Shown here piece after piece: positions 31,789-40,621 of a stretch of DNA of 64,000 bases. The notes beneath the pieces were generated by a model, which saw only the letters and a list, made by a program, of their open reading frames with translations, made no database searches and was not told where the DNA came from. Both the position numbers and the translations under genes were made by a program. Numbering within the stretch: the stretch's first letter is position 1; every line of letters begins with the position of its first letter. The stretch comes from Iodobacter violaceini (GTDB taxonomy: Bacteria > Pseudomonadota > Gammaproteobacteria > Burkholderiales > Chitinibacteraceae), in the NCBI RefSeq assembly GCF_011601265.1, contig NZ_JAAOLX010000012.1, positions 62,001 to 126,000 on the forward strand, read 5' to 3'.

Positions 31789-32526
31789 ATGTCTGATCAC
31801 TTTTCACAGGTTTCAGCACACTATTTCACAAGCAGGCCACATTACCCCAAAGCTCTTTTTGAGTGGCTGCCAGGTTTATGCCCTGAGCGACAACAGGCAT
31901 GGGATTGTGGTGCGGGAAGTGGCCAAGCATCCTCTGATTTAGCCTTACACTTTAAATCTGTGCTGGCCAGTGATATCAGCCAGGCACAGCTGGATTTGCT
32001 CCCGGAAAATCCAAAGATATTTACCCGGTGCACCAGTGCAGCAAATAGCCAGCTGCCCCCCGATAGCGTGGATCTTATTTGTATTGCCCAGGCACTGCAC
32101 TGGTTTGATCTGGATGCTTTTTATTTGGAAGCAAAACGAGTTTTAAAAAAAGAGGGCCTGATTGCCGCCTGGTGCTATGGCACGCCCATCATTGGCGATG
32201 AGCACATTAATCAATTATTCCAGGACTTTTATCAAAACGGCGTGGGCGCTTATTGGCCGCCAGAGAGAAAACACGTTGAAAATGGCTATACCGGTCTGCC
32301 TTTTCCATTTGCCCGGCTAAGCAGCCCCAATTTTGAGCTGAGAGAAAAATGGCAGCTTGAGCAATTAATGGGCTATGTACAAAGCTGGTCGGCCACTGCA
32401 CGTTTTATTCAGCAGGAAGGCTACAACCCCGTGAATACACTCAGGACTGCTTTAGCTGAGCTGTGGCTGTCGGAAATCACCGTTATCTGGCCGCTTACCT
32501 TATTAGCAGGCCGTGCAGCTTCTTAG
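31789..32526 (+). CDS. Class I SAM-dependent methyltransferase
   Basis: 245 residues. Motif I is WDCGAGSGQAS (about residues 38-48), followed by VLASDISQAQL and the catalytic-region segment IAQALHWFD, as in small-molecule methyltransferases of the Methyltransf_11/25 group. It is cytoplasmic; the substrate is unknown. The ribosome site AGAGGAG overlaps the stop of the DUF3999 gene, so it is the third gene of that operon, though its link to the membrane pair is unclear. Confidence 0.8.
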   Translation: MSDHFSQVSAHYFTSRPHYPKALFEWLPGLCPERQQAWDCGAGSGQASSDLALHFKSVLASDISQAQLDLLPENPKIFTRCTSAANSQLPPDSVDLICIAQALHWFDLDAFYLEAKRVLKKEGLIAAWCYGTPIIGDEHINQLFQDFYQNGVGAYWPPERKHVENGYTGLPFPFARLSSPNFELREKWQLEQLMGYVQSWSATARFIQQEGYNPVNTLRTALAELWLSEITVIWPLTLLAGRAAS

Positions 32527-32533
32527 CCTTTAT

Positions 32534-33310
32534 TTATTTTACGTATTTTATTAACAATTTATTGAGTTCGCCAGAGCGTTTCATTTGCTGTATTTCTTTA
32601 TTTATTAGATCTCTCAGCGCTTCGCCCAGCGGGTCTTTTTTGGTAAAGATCATATGGAATTTATTTTCTTCCACGCCCGGCAATATCGCCATACCCAGCT
32701 GGGCATCACCTATAAAATCGTAGGACCCAACCTCGCCCATTCCTGTAATCGCTTCAATATCCTCGGCAAAAACATCGATGCGGCCAGCATGCAGCATTTT
32801 AACTAAAGCAATATAATCTACCGTTCTGCTTATCTTTTCTTTATCCACATCCACCAGCGCAGAATAGGCATAGCCGTTAATACCCCCCATTTTGTAATTA
32901 TTTAAATCAGCTTGCGATTTAATATTCAGTCCTGTGGGGTGTATTTTTTTAGAGTAAAAATAATAATAATGCGTCTGATAAAATGAATCAGAAAAAAGAT
33001 ATGCCCGCTCACGATCCGGGTTTTTTGTTGCATTTAATATCATCTGATATTGCTTACCCTGCCCCACCTCAAACAAACAGCGTTTCCATGGCAATAATTC
33101 AATTTTATATTTAATTCTGTTTTTTGCAAAAACAGCCTGTATAACATCAACAGAAAATCCTTTAACATTCTGAGTTTTAATACCCTCTTCCCGTTTATAG
33201 TAGGTATAGGGCGGCCACTCTGCCACATCATCGCAGATATTAATTACGGGCCATTCAGCCGCACAGACGGAAGCAGAAAGAAATAATAAAAGCAGGTGAT
33301 AGAAGAACAT
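32534..33310 (-). CDS. Orphan periplasmic amino-acid-type binding protein
   Basis: 258 residues from the ATG at 33310, chosen for its GTGGAGG ribosome site and the signal peptide MFFYHLLLLFLSASVCA. Family 3 solute-binding fold: CDDVAEWPPYTYY at the start, LLPWKRCLFEVGQGKQYQMI in the middle and KMLHAGRIDVFAED. No permease or ATPase genes adjoin it, so it may serve a distant transporter or a sensor. It resembles the binding protein at 45501-46250 in size and in the PWKRCL motif. Confidence 0.8.
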   Translation of the reverse strand: MFFYHLLLLFLSASVCAAEWPVINICDDVAEWPPYTYYKREEGIKTQNVKGFSVDVIQAVFAKNRIKYKIELLPWKRCLFEVGQGKQYQMILNATKNPDRERAYLFSDSFYQTHYYYFYSKKIHPTGLNIKSQADLNNYKMGGINGYAYSALVDVDKEKISRTVDYIALVKMLHAGRIDVFAEDIEAITGMGEVGSYDFIGDAQLGMAILPGVEENKFHMIFTKKDPLGEALRDLINKEIQQMKRSGELNKLLIKYVK

Positions 33311-33422
33311 AAGGCCTCCACTGAAATTTATGCCAGTGTAGACCATATATAAATTGAGATAATCATCTCAGACAAATAAGCCCCCCCCAAACCCACAGCA
33401 AGGTCCGGGGGAGTTTAAATCT

Positions 33423-34163
33423 TTATTTATTCATTTCACGCTGACGGCGGCTTTCAGCAAGAATAATCCCGCTGGCAACCGATACATTCAGGCTTTCTAC
33501 CGAACCAAACATCGGGATAGATACCAGCGTATCGCAGGATTCACGTGTCAGGCGGCGCATGCCTTCGCCTTCGTTACCCAATACCCAGGCCAGCGGGCCG
33601 GTTTGGTTGAAGTGGTGCAAGTCGGTTTTGGCATCTGCATCCGTACCGACAATCCAGACATTCTGGTCTTTCAGATCACGCAAAGTACGCGCCAAGTTAG
33701 TAACCATAATGTAAGGAATTACTTCGGCAGCACCGCAAGCCACTTTAGATACGGTAGCGTTAATGCTTACCGATTTATCTTTAGGTGCAATCACGGCATG
33801 TACACCCATCGCATCGGCCACGCGCAGGCAAGCGCCCAGATTATGCGGATCGGTAATGCCATCCAAAATCAGCAAGAATGGCGGCTCGCTCAGGTCTTCC
33901 AGTACGTCTTCCAGCACCACATAGGATTTACCCGCATCGATCATGGCAGCTACCCCCTGGTGGCGGGCGTGACCAGTCATGCCATCCAGGCGGGCGGCAT
34001 CAACCATAATCACATGCACGCCCTGCTGCTCTGCCAGTTTCAGCAGCTCTTTAGCACGCGGGTCAGCACGGTTACCATTGAAAAACAGCTCTAAAACGCT
34101 GTCCGGAAAACGCTTAACGCGTGAAGCAACCGCATGAAAGCCGTGAATTAATTTTTTTTGCAT
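33423..34163 (-). CDS. rlmB: 23S rRNA 2'-O-methyltransferase RlmB
   Basis: 246 residues. N-terminal L30e-like domain ([14 protein letters not shown]) and C-terminal SpoU/TrmH knot domain with motif 1 [23 protein letters not shown], motif 2 [19 protein letters not shown] and motif 3 [18 protein letters not shown]. RlmB methylates G2251 of 23S rRNA. The complete knot motifs make catalytic activity likely. Confidence 0.92.
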   Translation of the reverse strand: MQKKLIHGFHAVASRVKRFPDSVLELFFNGNRADPRAKELLKLAEQQGVHVIMVDAARLDGMTGHARHQGVAAMIDAGKSYVVLEDVLEDLSEPPFLLILDGITDPHNLGACLRVADAMGVHAVIAPKDKSVSINATVSKVACGAAEVIPYIMVTNLARTLRDLKDQNVWIVGTDADAKTDLHHFNQTGPLAWVLGNEGEGMRRLTRESCDTLVSIPMFGSVESLNVSVASGIILAESRRQREMNK

Positions 34164-34243
34164 CAGTTCTGTACCTAATAAAACGCCGGCCCTCTTTATA
34201 GATCACCATCATCAGCCGCTCTTCAGGCGTTTTTCAAAATGGT

Positions 34244-36748
34244 TTATAAAATGGAGTCGGCTGTTACCAGCCCTTGCCGGGCCAGATAAATCTCGAGATC
34301 ATCTGCCGATAATGCACGGGAATATAAATATCCCTGCACACTTTGGCAGCCACTTTTGCGCAAGAATAACATTTGTTGAGTCGTTTCTACGCCTTCACCC
34401 ACTACAGAAAGACGTAATTTTCGCGCCATGGCAATAATTGCCTCGGTAATGGCCGCATTCTCCGTGTCTTCCGGCAGCCCCTCGACAAAGGAGCGGTCAA
34501 TTTTCAGGCTATCAATCGGGAAATGTTTCAGGTTTGAAAGCGATGAATAACCCGTACCAAAATCATCAATAGCCAGCATCACGCCCATGGCTTTCAGCTC
34601 ATTCAGGGTCTGCACGGCGCGTTGCGGATCTTGCATGATCATGCTTTCAGTAATTTCAAGCTCTAAACGGGAAGCAGCAAGGCCCGTATTTGCGAGCGCG
34701 GTTTTAACCTGCTGCACCAGATTGGCTTTTTGAAACTGGCGGGGCGATAAATTCACCGCCACATGGGGAATATTAAATCCTGCATCCAGCCAGACACGCA
34801 TTTGCCGGCAAGCCTCAAACAACACCCATTCGCCAATGGCAACAATCAGGCCATTTTCTTCTGCAAGCGGAATAAAGCTTACGGGCGGCACCAGACCAAG
34901 GCTGGGATGATTCCAGCGGATCAGGCATTCCAGACCACTTAAGTGCCCGCTTGCCAGATCAATTTTAGGCTGATAATGCAAACAAAATTGCTTACGCTCT
35001 AAAGCATGACGCAAGCCGTTTTCCATCATCAAATGCTCTAAAGCCATATCATTCATATTGGCGGCAAAAAACTGCACATTATTCTTGCCGGTTTCTTTTG
35101 CCCTGTACATTGCCACATCTGCATTTTTAAGCAGCGCAGCAGGTGTTTTGCCGTCGCCCGGATAAACGCTGATCCCAATTGAGCAACTGACAAATAATTC
35201 CTGACCATTAATCAAACAAGGCTGAATCAAAGCCTGACGCAAACGCTCTGCCACCTGGCCCACCTGCTCAAGGCACACCGTATTTTCAAGTAAGATGGTA
35301 AATTCATCACCGCCGATCCGGGCCAGCACATCATTTTCATTTAAAGCATTTTGCAAGCGCTGCGCCACAATCACCAGCATCGCATCGCCCACTTCATGGC
35401 CCAGCGTATCATTAATCGTTTTAAAGCGATCCAGATCAATAAAGAGTACCGCAAACGGGTTATCTTTTGCCCGCTGCACCGCGCTGTGCAGCTGATCCTG
35501 CAAAGCCATCCGGTTGAATAAGCCAGTCAGCGGGTCATGATTTGCCAGATGAAACAAGCGCTGCTCAGCTTCTTTTCTGTGGGTGTAATCAGAAAAAACA
35601 CCCACGTAATTACTCATTCCGCCCTGCTCATCCCGCACCGCGCTGATAGACAGCCAGGCAGGATAAGTTTCACCATTTTTCCGCCGGTCTTCCATCTCGC
35701 CCTGCCAATGTCCATAAGCCTGCAGCTCGGAGAGCATGGACTGATTAATGGCCCGCCCGCTGCCACGCTGATTAAACATCCGGGAAACACGGCCAATGGC
35801 ATCCGCAGAATCAAAACCTGTAATCCGGCTGAAAGCGGGATTTACCGCCACAATTCTGGCGTTGGCATCGGTAATCAGAATACCTTCACTTGCATTACCA
35901 AACACCTGAGCAGCAAGGCGGGTGCTTTTGGCTGCCACAAATTCTTCCTGATTTGACGCGGCCAGCACCACCCCGGTCACCACCACTGAAAGCAGCAGCA
36001 ATAAGTTCGATAACAAACCGCCGGGCCACACCGAACCTGAATGGGAAAAAATGGCCAATAAACCGACCACAATCCCAAGCACACCATTGCCCACATGGCC
36101 TAAGCGAAGGGCAGACCAAATCATCAGCGGAAACAATAAAAACATCAGCTCCTGATAGCCATGAAACTGCCGCAACAAAATGGCACCAAAGCTGGCAATA
36201 GCCACAATCAGCATCATTTCAGGCAAACGACCAGACCAGACCATCGCTTTTTGGTGTAATAAGCCAAGGCAAAGAGGAACAACAATCAGAATAAATAAAG
36301 CGTCGCCCAGCCACCATGAAACCCAGTCAGAAAAAAGGGCTACAGAAGGAAGGGGAAAGAAAACACTTTGAATCAAAACGCCACAGCTTGCCCCAAAGAA
36401 GGCGCCCACAAGCGGGCCGGCAATGATTAATCGCAAACTGTCTTTAACCCTCAGCTCGCCATCCAGCACAAACCGGGGCAATAAAGAAACAATCAGTAAA
36501 GGCTGCAGAACCTCAAGTAAAGAGAGCTGCACCACACCCCACAGAGGGTAACCTTGTAAAGCTGGCAACAGCCACGAAACGGATGCAATCGTCAATAAAG
36601 TACGTGAACCGCATAATAATAATGCCGCAACACCTACTCCGGTATGTAAGTTAAATAAATGCTGCCCCGATGACAACTTCCAGCTAAGAAAACTAGACAG
36701 GCTATATACTGAAGCAATAAGAAGCTGCTGTAGCCATGGCCTACGCAT
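34244..36748 (-). CDS. MASE1-PAS-GGDEF-EAL cyclic-di-GMP protein
   Basis: 834 residues from the ATG at 36748 (GGGGAG ribosome site; the longer frame uses TTG). About eight membrane helices form a MASE1-type sensor (to about residue 270). A PAS domain follows (NASEGILITDANARIVAVNPAFSRITG) with a PAC tail, then GGDEF with intact ARIGGDEFTILLE but NEND in place of the RxxD inhibition site. The EAL domain has ECL at the signature position yet keeps EITESMIM, DDFGTGYSSL, KIDRSFV and EGVET. Both synthesis and breakdown of c-di-GMP are possible; phosphodiesterase residues look complete. It could affect adhesins such as the one at the window end (inference). Confidence 0.88.
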   Translation of the reverse strand: MRRPWLQQLLIASVYSLSSFLSWKLSSGQHLFNLHTGVGVAALLLCGSRTLLTIASVSWLLPALQGYPLWGVVQLSLLEVLQPLLIVSLLPRFVLDGELRVKDSLRLIIAGPLVGAFFGASCGVLIQSVFFPLPSVALFSDWVSWWLGDALFILIVVPLCLGLLHQKAMVWSGRLPEMMLIVAIASFGAILLRQFHGYQELMFLLFPLMIWSALRLGHVGNGVLGIVVGLLAIFSHSGSVWPGGLLSNLLLLLSVVVTGVVLAASNQEEFVAAKSTRLAAQVFGNASEGILITDANARIVAVNPAFSRITGFDSADAIGRVSRMFNQRGSGRAINQSMLSELQAYGHWQGEMEDRRKNGETYPAWLSISAVRDEQGGMSNYVGVFSDYTHRKEAEQRLFHLANHDPLTGLFNRMALQDQLHSAVQRAKDNPFAVLFIDLDRFKTINDTLGHEVGDAMLVIVAQRLQNALNENDVLARIGGDEFTILLENTVCLEQVGQVAERLRQALIQPCLINGQELFVSCSIGISVYPGDGKTPAALLKNADVAMYRAKETGKNNVQFFAANMNDMALEHLMMENGLRHALERKQFCLHYQPKIDLASGHLSGLECLIRWNHPSLGLVPPVSFIPLAEENGLIVAIGEWVLFEACRQMRVWLDAGFNIPHVAVNLSPRQFQKANLVQQVKTALANTGLAASRLELEITESMIMQDPQRAVQTLNELKAMGVMLAIDDFGTGYSSLSNLKHFPIDSLKIDRSFVEGLPEDTENAAITEAIIAMARKLRLSVVGEGVETTQQMLFLRKSGCQSVQGYLYSRALSADDLEIYLARQGLVTADSIL

Positions 36749-36880
36749 TAATATTGCTCTCCCCAAAACTAATTATTTTTTAGATACCTAACAGGCAAAT
36801 CTAATATTTGGTAAGCATCATTAGATAGTTACCCAAAAAAATCAAGCCCCAGCTTTCTCAAACAGATCAGGCAGGACGGG

Positions 36881-36886
36881 TATAAT
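36881..36886 (+). promoter_or_regulatory. Perfect -10 box upstream of mfd
   Basis: TATAAT lies 22 bases before the mfd ATG. No good -35 is found 16-18 bases upstream, so the promoter is tentative. Confidence 0.35.
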
Positions 36887-36907
36887 CCGCCACTACGCTT
36901 TCTAAGA

Positions 36908-39900
36908 ATGCCATCTGCCATGACACTACCTGCACTTCCACTTAACGGCCAACGTACCCAAATCAATGCCTTACATGGCTCTGGTGATGCTTTGGCATTA
37001 AGCCATTACGCCGATGTTTCGCATCCGCTGGTGGTGTTTACATCCAATGCGCAGGTGGCCAGCCGCTTAAAAGAAGAGCTCAGCTTTCTGGCTCCGCAAA
37101 AAAACATCGTACTTTTCCCGGATTGGGAAACGCTGGCCTACGATCATTTCAGCCCTCACCACGATTTAATCTCTGAGCGGCTGGCGGCTTTATGGCAAAT
37201 TCGCCAAAACCAGGCAGATGTCGTGATTGTGCCGGTACAAACGGCGATGGGTGTTTTGCCCCCTGTAGAATATCTGGCGGCTTACACTTTCTTCCTGAAT
37301 AAGGGCGAGAAGCTTGATGCAGATCAGCTGCGTGCCGATATGGCCTTTGCAGGCTACAGCCACGTCACCCAGGTTTATGGCCCGGGTGAATTTTCAATTC
37401 GTGGCGGGCTGATTGATTTATTCCCCATGGGCTCCACCCTGCCTTATCGGCTGGATTTGTTTGGCGACATCATTGAAACCATCCGCACCTTTGATGTGGA
37501 TACCCAGCGCAGTCTTTATCCCGTGCCAGAAATTCGCCTTTTGCCCGCACGCGAATTTCCACTGGATGAAAAGGGCCGCAACCAATTCAGGCAGCGTTTT
37601 CGGGAAGTGTTTGAAGGCGACCCAAGCAAGGCGCGTATTTATAAAGAAATAGGCAACGGCAGCACCCCGGCCGGGATTGAATACTATCTGCCGCTGTTTT
37701 TTGAGCAAACGGCCACATTATTTGATTACCTGCCCAAAGATGCCGTGTTGGTGCAGCATGGCGAGCTATTGCAAGCTGCCGAGCAATTTTGGGCAGAAAC
37801 CAGTGATCGCTACCGAAATTTATCCGGTGACAAAGAGCGACCGATTCTCCCGCCCAAAGATCTTTACCTCAGCCCTGATGCATTATTCAGCGGTTTAAAA
37901 AAACACCGCCGTATCGAATTTATCAGCGGCGAATCAGCCTTTACCACCGCCCTGCCCGCACTAAATGTAGACCGTCGCAGTGACAACCCAATCAGCAAGC
38001 TTACCGATTTTATTGCCAGCTACAGCGGGCGTATTTTGCTCTGCGCAGAAAGCCTGGGCCGCCGCGAGACCATGGCGCAGTTTTTTGCCGAATATGGCTT
38101 AAAACCTAAGCTGATCGAAAGCTGGGCCGATATCAAAGCCAGCAAAGATAAAGTACTGCTGACTGCCGCACCGTTTTATAACGGCTTTATCTTAAATGAC
38201 GGCCCTTTAGCCATTATCACCGAAGCCAATCTTTACGAGATGGTGGCGCAAAGCCGTGGCAAGCGTCAGCAAAAACGCAGTAATACTGACGCAATGCTGC
38301 GCGATTTATCTGAGCTAAAAATCGGCGATGCCGTGGTACACGAAGGCCACGGTATTGGCCGCTACTCTGGCCTGACCAGCATGGACCTGGGCGAGGGCGA
38401 AACCGAGCTGGTGGTAATTGAATACGCAGGCAACGATAAGTTGTATGTACCCGTTAGCCAGCTGCACGTCATCAGCCGTTATTCTGGCGGCAGCGCAGAT
38501 GCAGCCCCTTTGCACAAGCTGGGCAGCGGCAGCTGGGATAAATCCAAGCGTAAAGCCGCCGAACAAGTCAGAGACACTGCCGCCGAGCTGCTTAACCTTT
38601 ACGCCCGCCGCGCTGCGCGTAAGGGCCACGCCTTTGAATGGGATTTCCACGATTACGCCGCCTTTGCCGCAGGCTTTGGCTTTGACGAAACCGCCGATCA
38701 GGCCGCAGCCATTGAAGCCGTACTGGTGGATATGCGTATTGATAAGCCAATGGATAGATTGGTGTGTGGCGATGTAGGCTTTGGTAAAACCGAAGTAGCG
38801 CTGCGTGCCGCCTTTGCCGCCGTAGCAGGTGGCAAGCAGGTGGCTGTGCTGGTGCCGACCACCCTCTTGGCCGAACAGCACTTCCAGACCTTCAGCGATC
38901 GCTTTGCTGACTGGCCAATTAAAGTAGCCGAAATCTCCCGCTTCAGAAGCGCCAAAGAAGCCGCCGCAACGATGAAAGGCATGGCGGAAGGCACGGTTGA
39001 TATTGTGATCGGCACGCATAAACTGGTGCAGCCGGATGTGGAATTCAACAAGCTGGGCCTCGTGATTATCGACGAAGAACACCGTTTTGGTGTGCGGCAG
39101 AAAGAGCAGCTTAAAGCGCTGCGCGCCGATGTGGACGTACTCACCCTCACCGCCACACCGATTCCGCGCACCTTAGCCATGAGCCTGGAAGGTTTGCGTG
39201 ACTTTTCCGTTATTGCCACCGCGCCGAATAAGCGCCTGGCAGTTAAAACCTTCCTCGCCAAATTCAGCGATGGCATCATCCGCGAAGCGGTACTGCGCGA
39301 ACTAAAGCGCGGTGGCCAGGTGTTCTTTTTGCATAATGAAGTCGACACCATCGACAATATGCGCGAAAAACTCACGGCGCTCTTGCCCGAAGCCCGCGTC
39401 GGTGTGGCCCACGGTCAGATGAGGGAGCGCGATCTTGAACATGTGATGCGTGACTTTGCCCAGCAGCGTTTCAATATCCTGCTTTGCACCACCATTATTG
39501 AAACCGGGATCGACATCCCTAATGCCAATACCATTTTGATGAACCGCGCCGATAAATTTGGTCTGGCGCAATTGCATCAAATGCGGGGCCGGGTAGGCCG
39601 CAGCCATCACCAGGCTTACGCCTACCTGCTGGTCCCTGAGCCAGAGGCGCTCAATGGCGACGCTAAAAAACGCCTTGAAGCCATCCAGATGATGGATGAA
39701 CTGGGCGCTGGCTTTTACCTGGCCATGCACGATTTGGAAATCCGTGGCGCGGGTGAAGTGCTGGGTGATTCACAATCCGGAGAAATGCAGGAAATTGGCT
39801 TCTCGCTCTACAGCCAGATGCTGAAAGAAGCGGTTAAATCGCTCAAAAAAGGCATCGAGCCGGATTTATCCCAGCCCCTTGGCGTCACCACCGAAATCAA

Positions 39901-40318
39901 TCTGCGTGCTCCGGCCCTCTTGCCCGCCGAATACTGCCCGGATGTGAACGAGCGGCTCAGCCTCTATAAGCGGCTGGCCCATTGTGAAAGTAATGAAGAT
40001 CTGGATGACCTGATGCAAGAGCTGATCGATCGCTTCGGCCTCTTGCCTTCACCTGCCAAAGTACTGCTCGATTGCCACCGCCTGCGTATGATTGCAGGCA
40101 CACTTGGCATTGCTAAAATCGACGCCGCCGATAATGCCATCGTAATCAGCTTTACCACTAATACCGTGATCGAGCCGATGAAAATCATTAAGCTCATTCA
40201 GAACAAAAAGAATTACAAAATGAACGGCCAGGATAAATTGCGCGTAGAAGGCAGCTGGCCGGAAAGCACTCTGCGTGTGGTCAGAGTAAAAGAGCTGCTG
40301 CATGAGCTAAGCCATTGA
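36908..40318 (+). CDS. mfd: Transcription-repair coupling factor Mfd
   Basis: 1136 residues. UvrB-homology N-terminus (FPDWETLAYDHFSPHHDLISERLAAL), RNA-polymerase-interacting CarD-like domain (IGDAVVHEGHGIGRYSGLTSMDLG), RecG-like translocase with Walker A GDVGFGKTEVALRAAF and DEEHRFGVRQKEQ, and the C-terminal TRCF domain. It removes RNA polymerase stalled at DNA lesions and recruits UvrA. An alternative ATG lies four codons further on (36920); neither has a strong ribosome site. Confidence 0.96.
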   Translation: MPSAMTLPALPLNGQRTQINALHGSGDALALSHYADVSHPLVVFTSNAQVASRLKEELSFLAPQKNIVLFPDWETLAYDHFSPHHDLISERLAALWQIRQNQADVVIVPVQTAMGVLPPVEYLAAYTFFLNKGEKLDADQLRADMAFAGYSHVTQVYGPGEFSIRGGLIDLFPMGSTLPYRLDLFGDIIETIRTFDVDTQRSLYPVPEIRLLPAREFPLDEKGRNQFRQRFREVFEGDPSKARIYKEIGNGSTPAGIEYYLPLFFEQTATLFDYLPKDAVLVQHGELLQAAEQFWAETSDRYRNLSGDKERPILPPKDLYLSPDALFSGLKKHRRIEFISGESAFTTALPALNVDRRSDNPISKLTDFIASYSGRILLCAESLGRRETMAQFFAEYGLKPKLIESWADIKASKDKVLLTAAPFYNGFILNDGPLAIITEANLYEMVAQSRGKRQQKRSNTDAMLRDLSELKIGDAVVHEGHGIGRYSGLTSMDLGEGETELVVIEYAGNDKLYVPVSQLHVISRYSGGSADAAPLHKLGSGSWDKSKRKAAEQVRDTAAELLNLYARRAARKGHAFEWDFHDYAAFAAGFGFDETADQAAAIEAVLVDMRIDKPMDRLVCGDVGFGKTEVALRAAFAAVAGGKQVAVLVPTTLLAEQHFQTFSDRFADWPIKVAEISRFRSAKEAAATMKGMAEGTVDIVIGTHKLVQPDVEFNKLGLVIIDEEHRFGVRQKEQLKALRADVDVLTLTATPIPRTLAMSLEGLRDFSVIATAPNKRLAVKTFLAKFSDGIIREAVLRELKRGGQVFFLHNEVDTIDNMREKLTALLPEARVGVAHGQMRERDLEHVMRDFAQQRFNILLCTTIIETGIDIPNANTILMNRADKFGLAQLHQMRGRVGRSHHQAYAYLLVPEPEALNGDAKKRLEAIQMMDELGAGFYLAMHDLEIRGAGEVLGDSQSGEMQEIGFSLYSQMLKEAVKSLKKGIEPDLSQPLGVTTEINLRAPALLPAEYCPDVNERLSLYKRLAHCESNEDLDDLMQELIDRFGLLPSPAKVLLDCHRLRMIAGTLGIAKIDAADNAIVISFTTNTVIEPMKIIKLIQNKKNYKMNGQDKLRVEGSWPESTLRVVRVKELLHELSH

Positions 40319-40325
40319 TAAACCC

Positions 40326-40356
40326 GCAGGGCAGGCACAGATGCGTGCCCACCCTG
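40326..40356. repeat. REP-like GC-rich palindrome, copy A
   Basis: GCAGGGCAGGCACAGATGCG followed by TGCCCACCCTG, just after the mfd stop. It closely matches the palindrome at 47206-47238 and looks like a dispersed intergenic repeat. Confidence 0.6.
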
Positions 40357-40388
40357 AGATAACTTCTACGAACGCATACAGAGCCCAA

Positions 40389-40586
40389 ATGAACTCAGAA
40401 TCCAGGACCACACCTCCCAATAACCTGCCCCGCTACCGCTTAATCACCGGCCCGGATGACGCCAGTTTTTGCCACAGAATCAGTGAGGCACTGGCGATGG
40501 GCTATCAGCTGTATGGCTCGCCCGCTGCAACTTTCAACGGTCAGAATGTCATCGTTGCCCAGGCTGTGCTCTGGCCTTCACTTTAA
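40389..40586 (+). CDS. DUF1737 small protein
   Basis: 65 residues from the ATG at 40389; a longer frame begins at 40341 inside the spacer. The sequence YRLITGPDDASFCHRISEALAMGYQLYGSPAATFNG fits the DUF1737 family (Y.L..G.......V...L..GW...G.P). Function is unknown. It is followed after 35 bp by the SNF2 helicase gene and may share its transcript. Confidence 0.7.
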   Translation: MNSESRTTPPNNLPRYRLITGPDDASFCHRISEALAMGYQLYGSPAATFNGQNVIVAQAVLWPSL

Positions 40587-40621
40587 GTTTTTATTTGCAA
40601 CACCCACATCAATAAGCCTCT

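Noticed and set aside
38315-39730. Several long minus-strand frames opposite mfd
   Set aside because: Antisense shadows of a conserved, clearly identified gene; no family resemblance.
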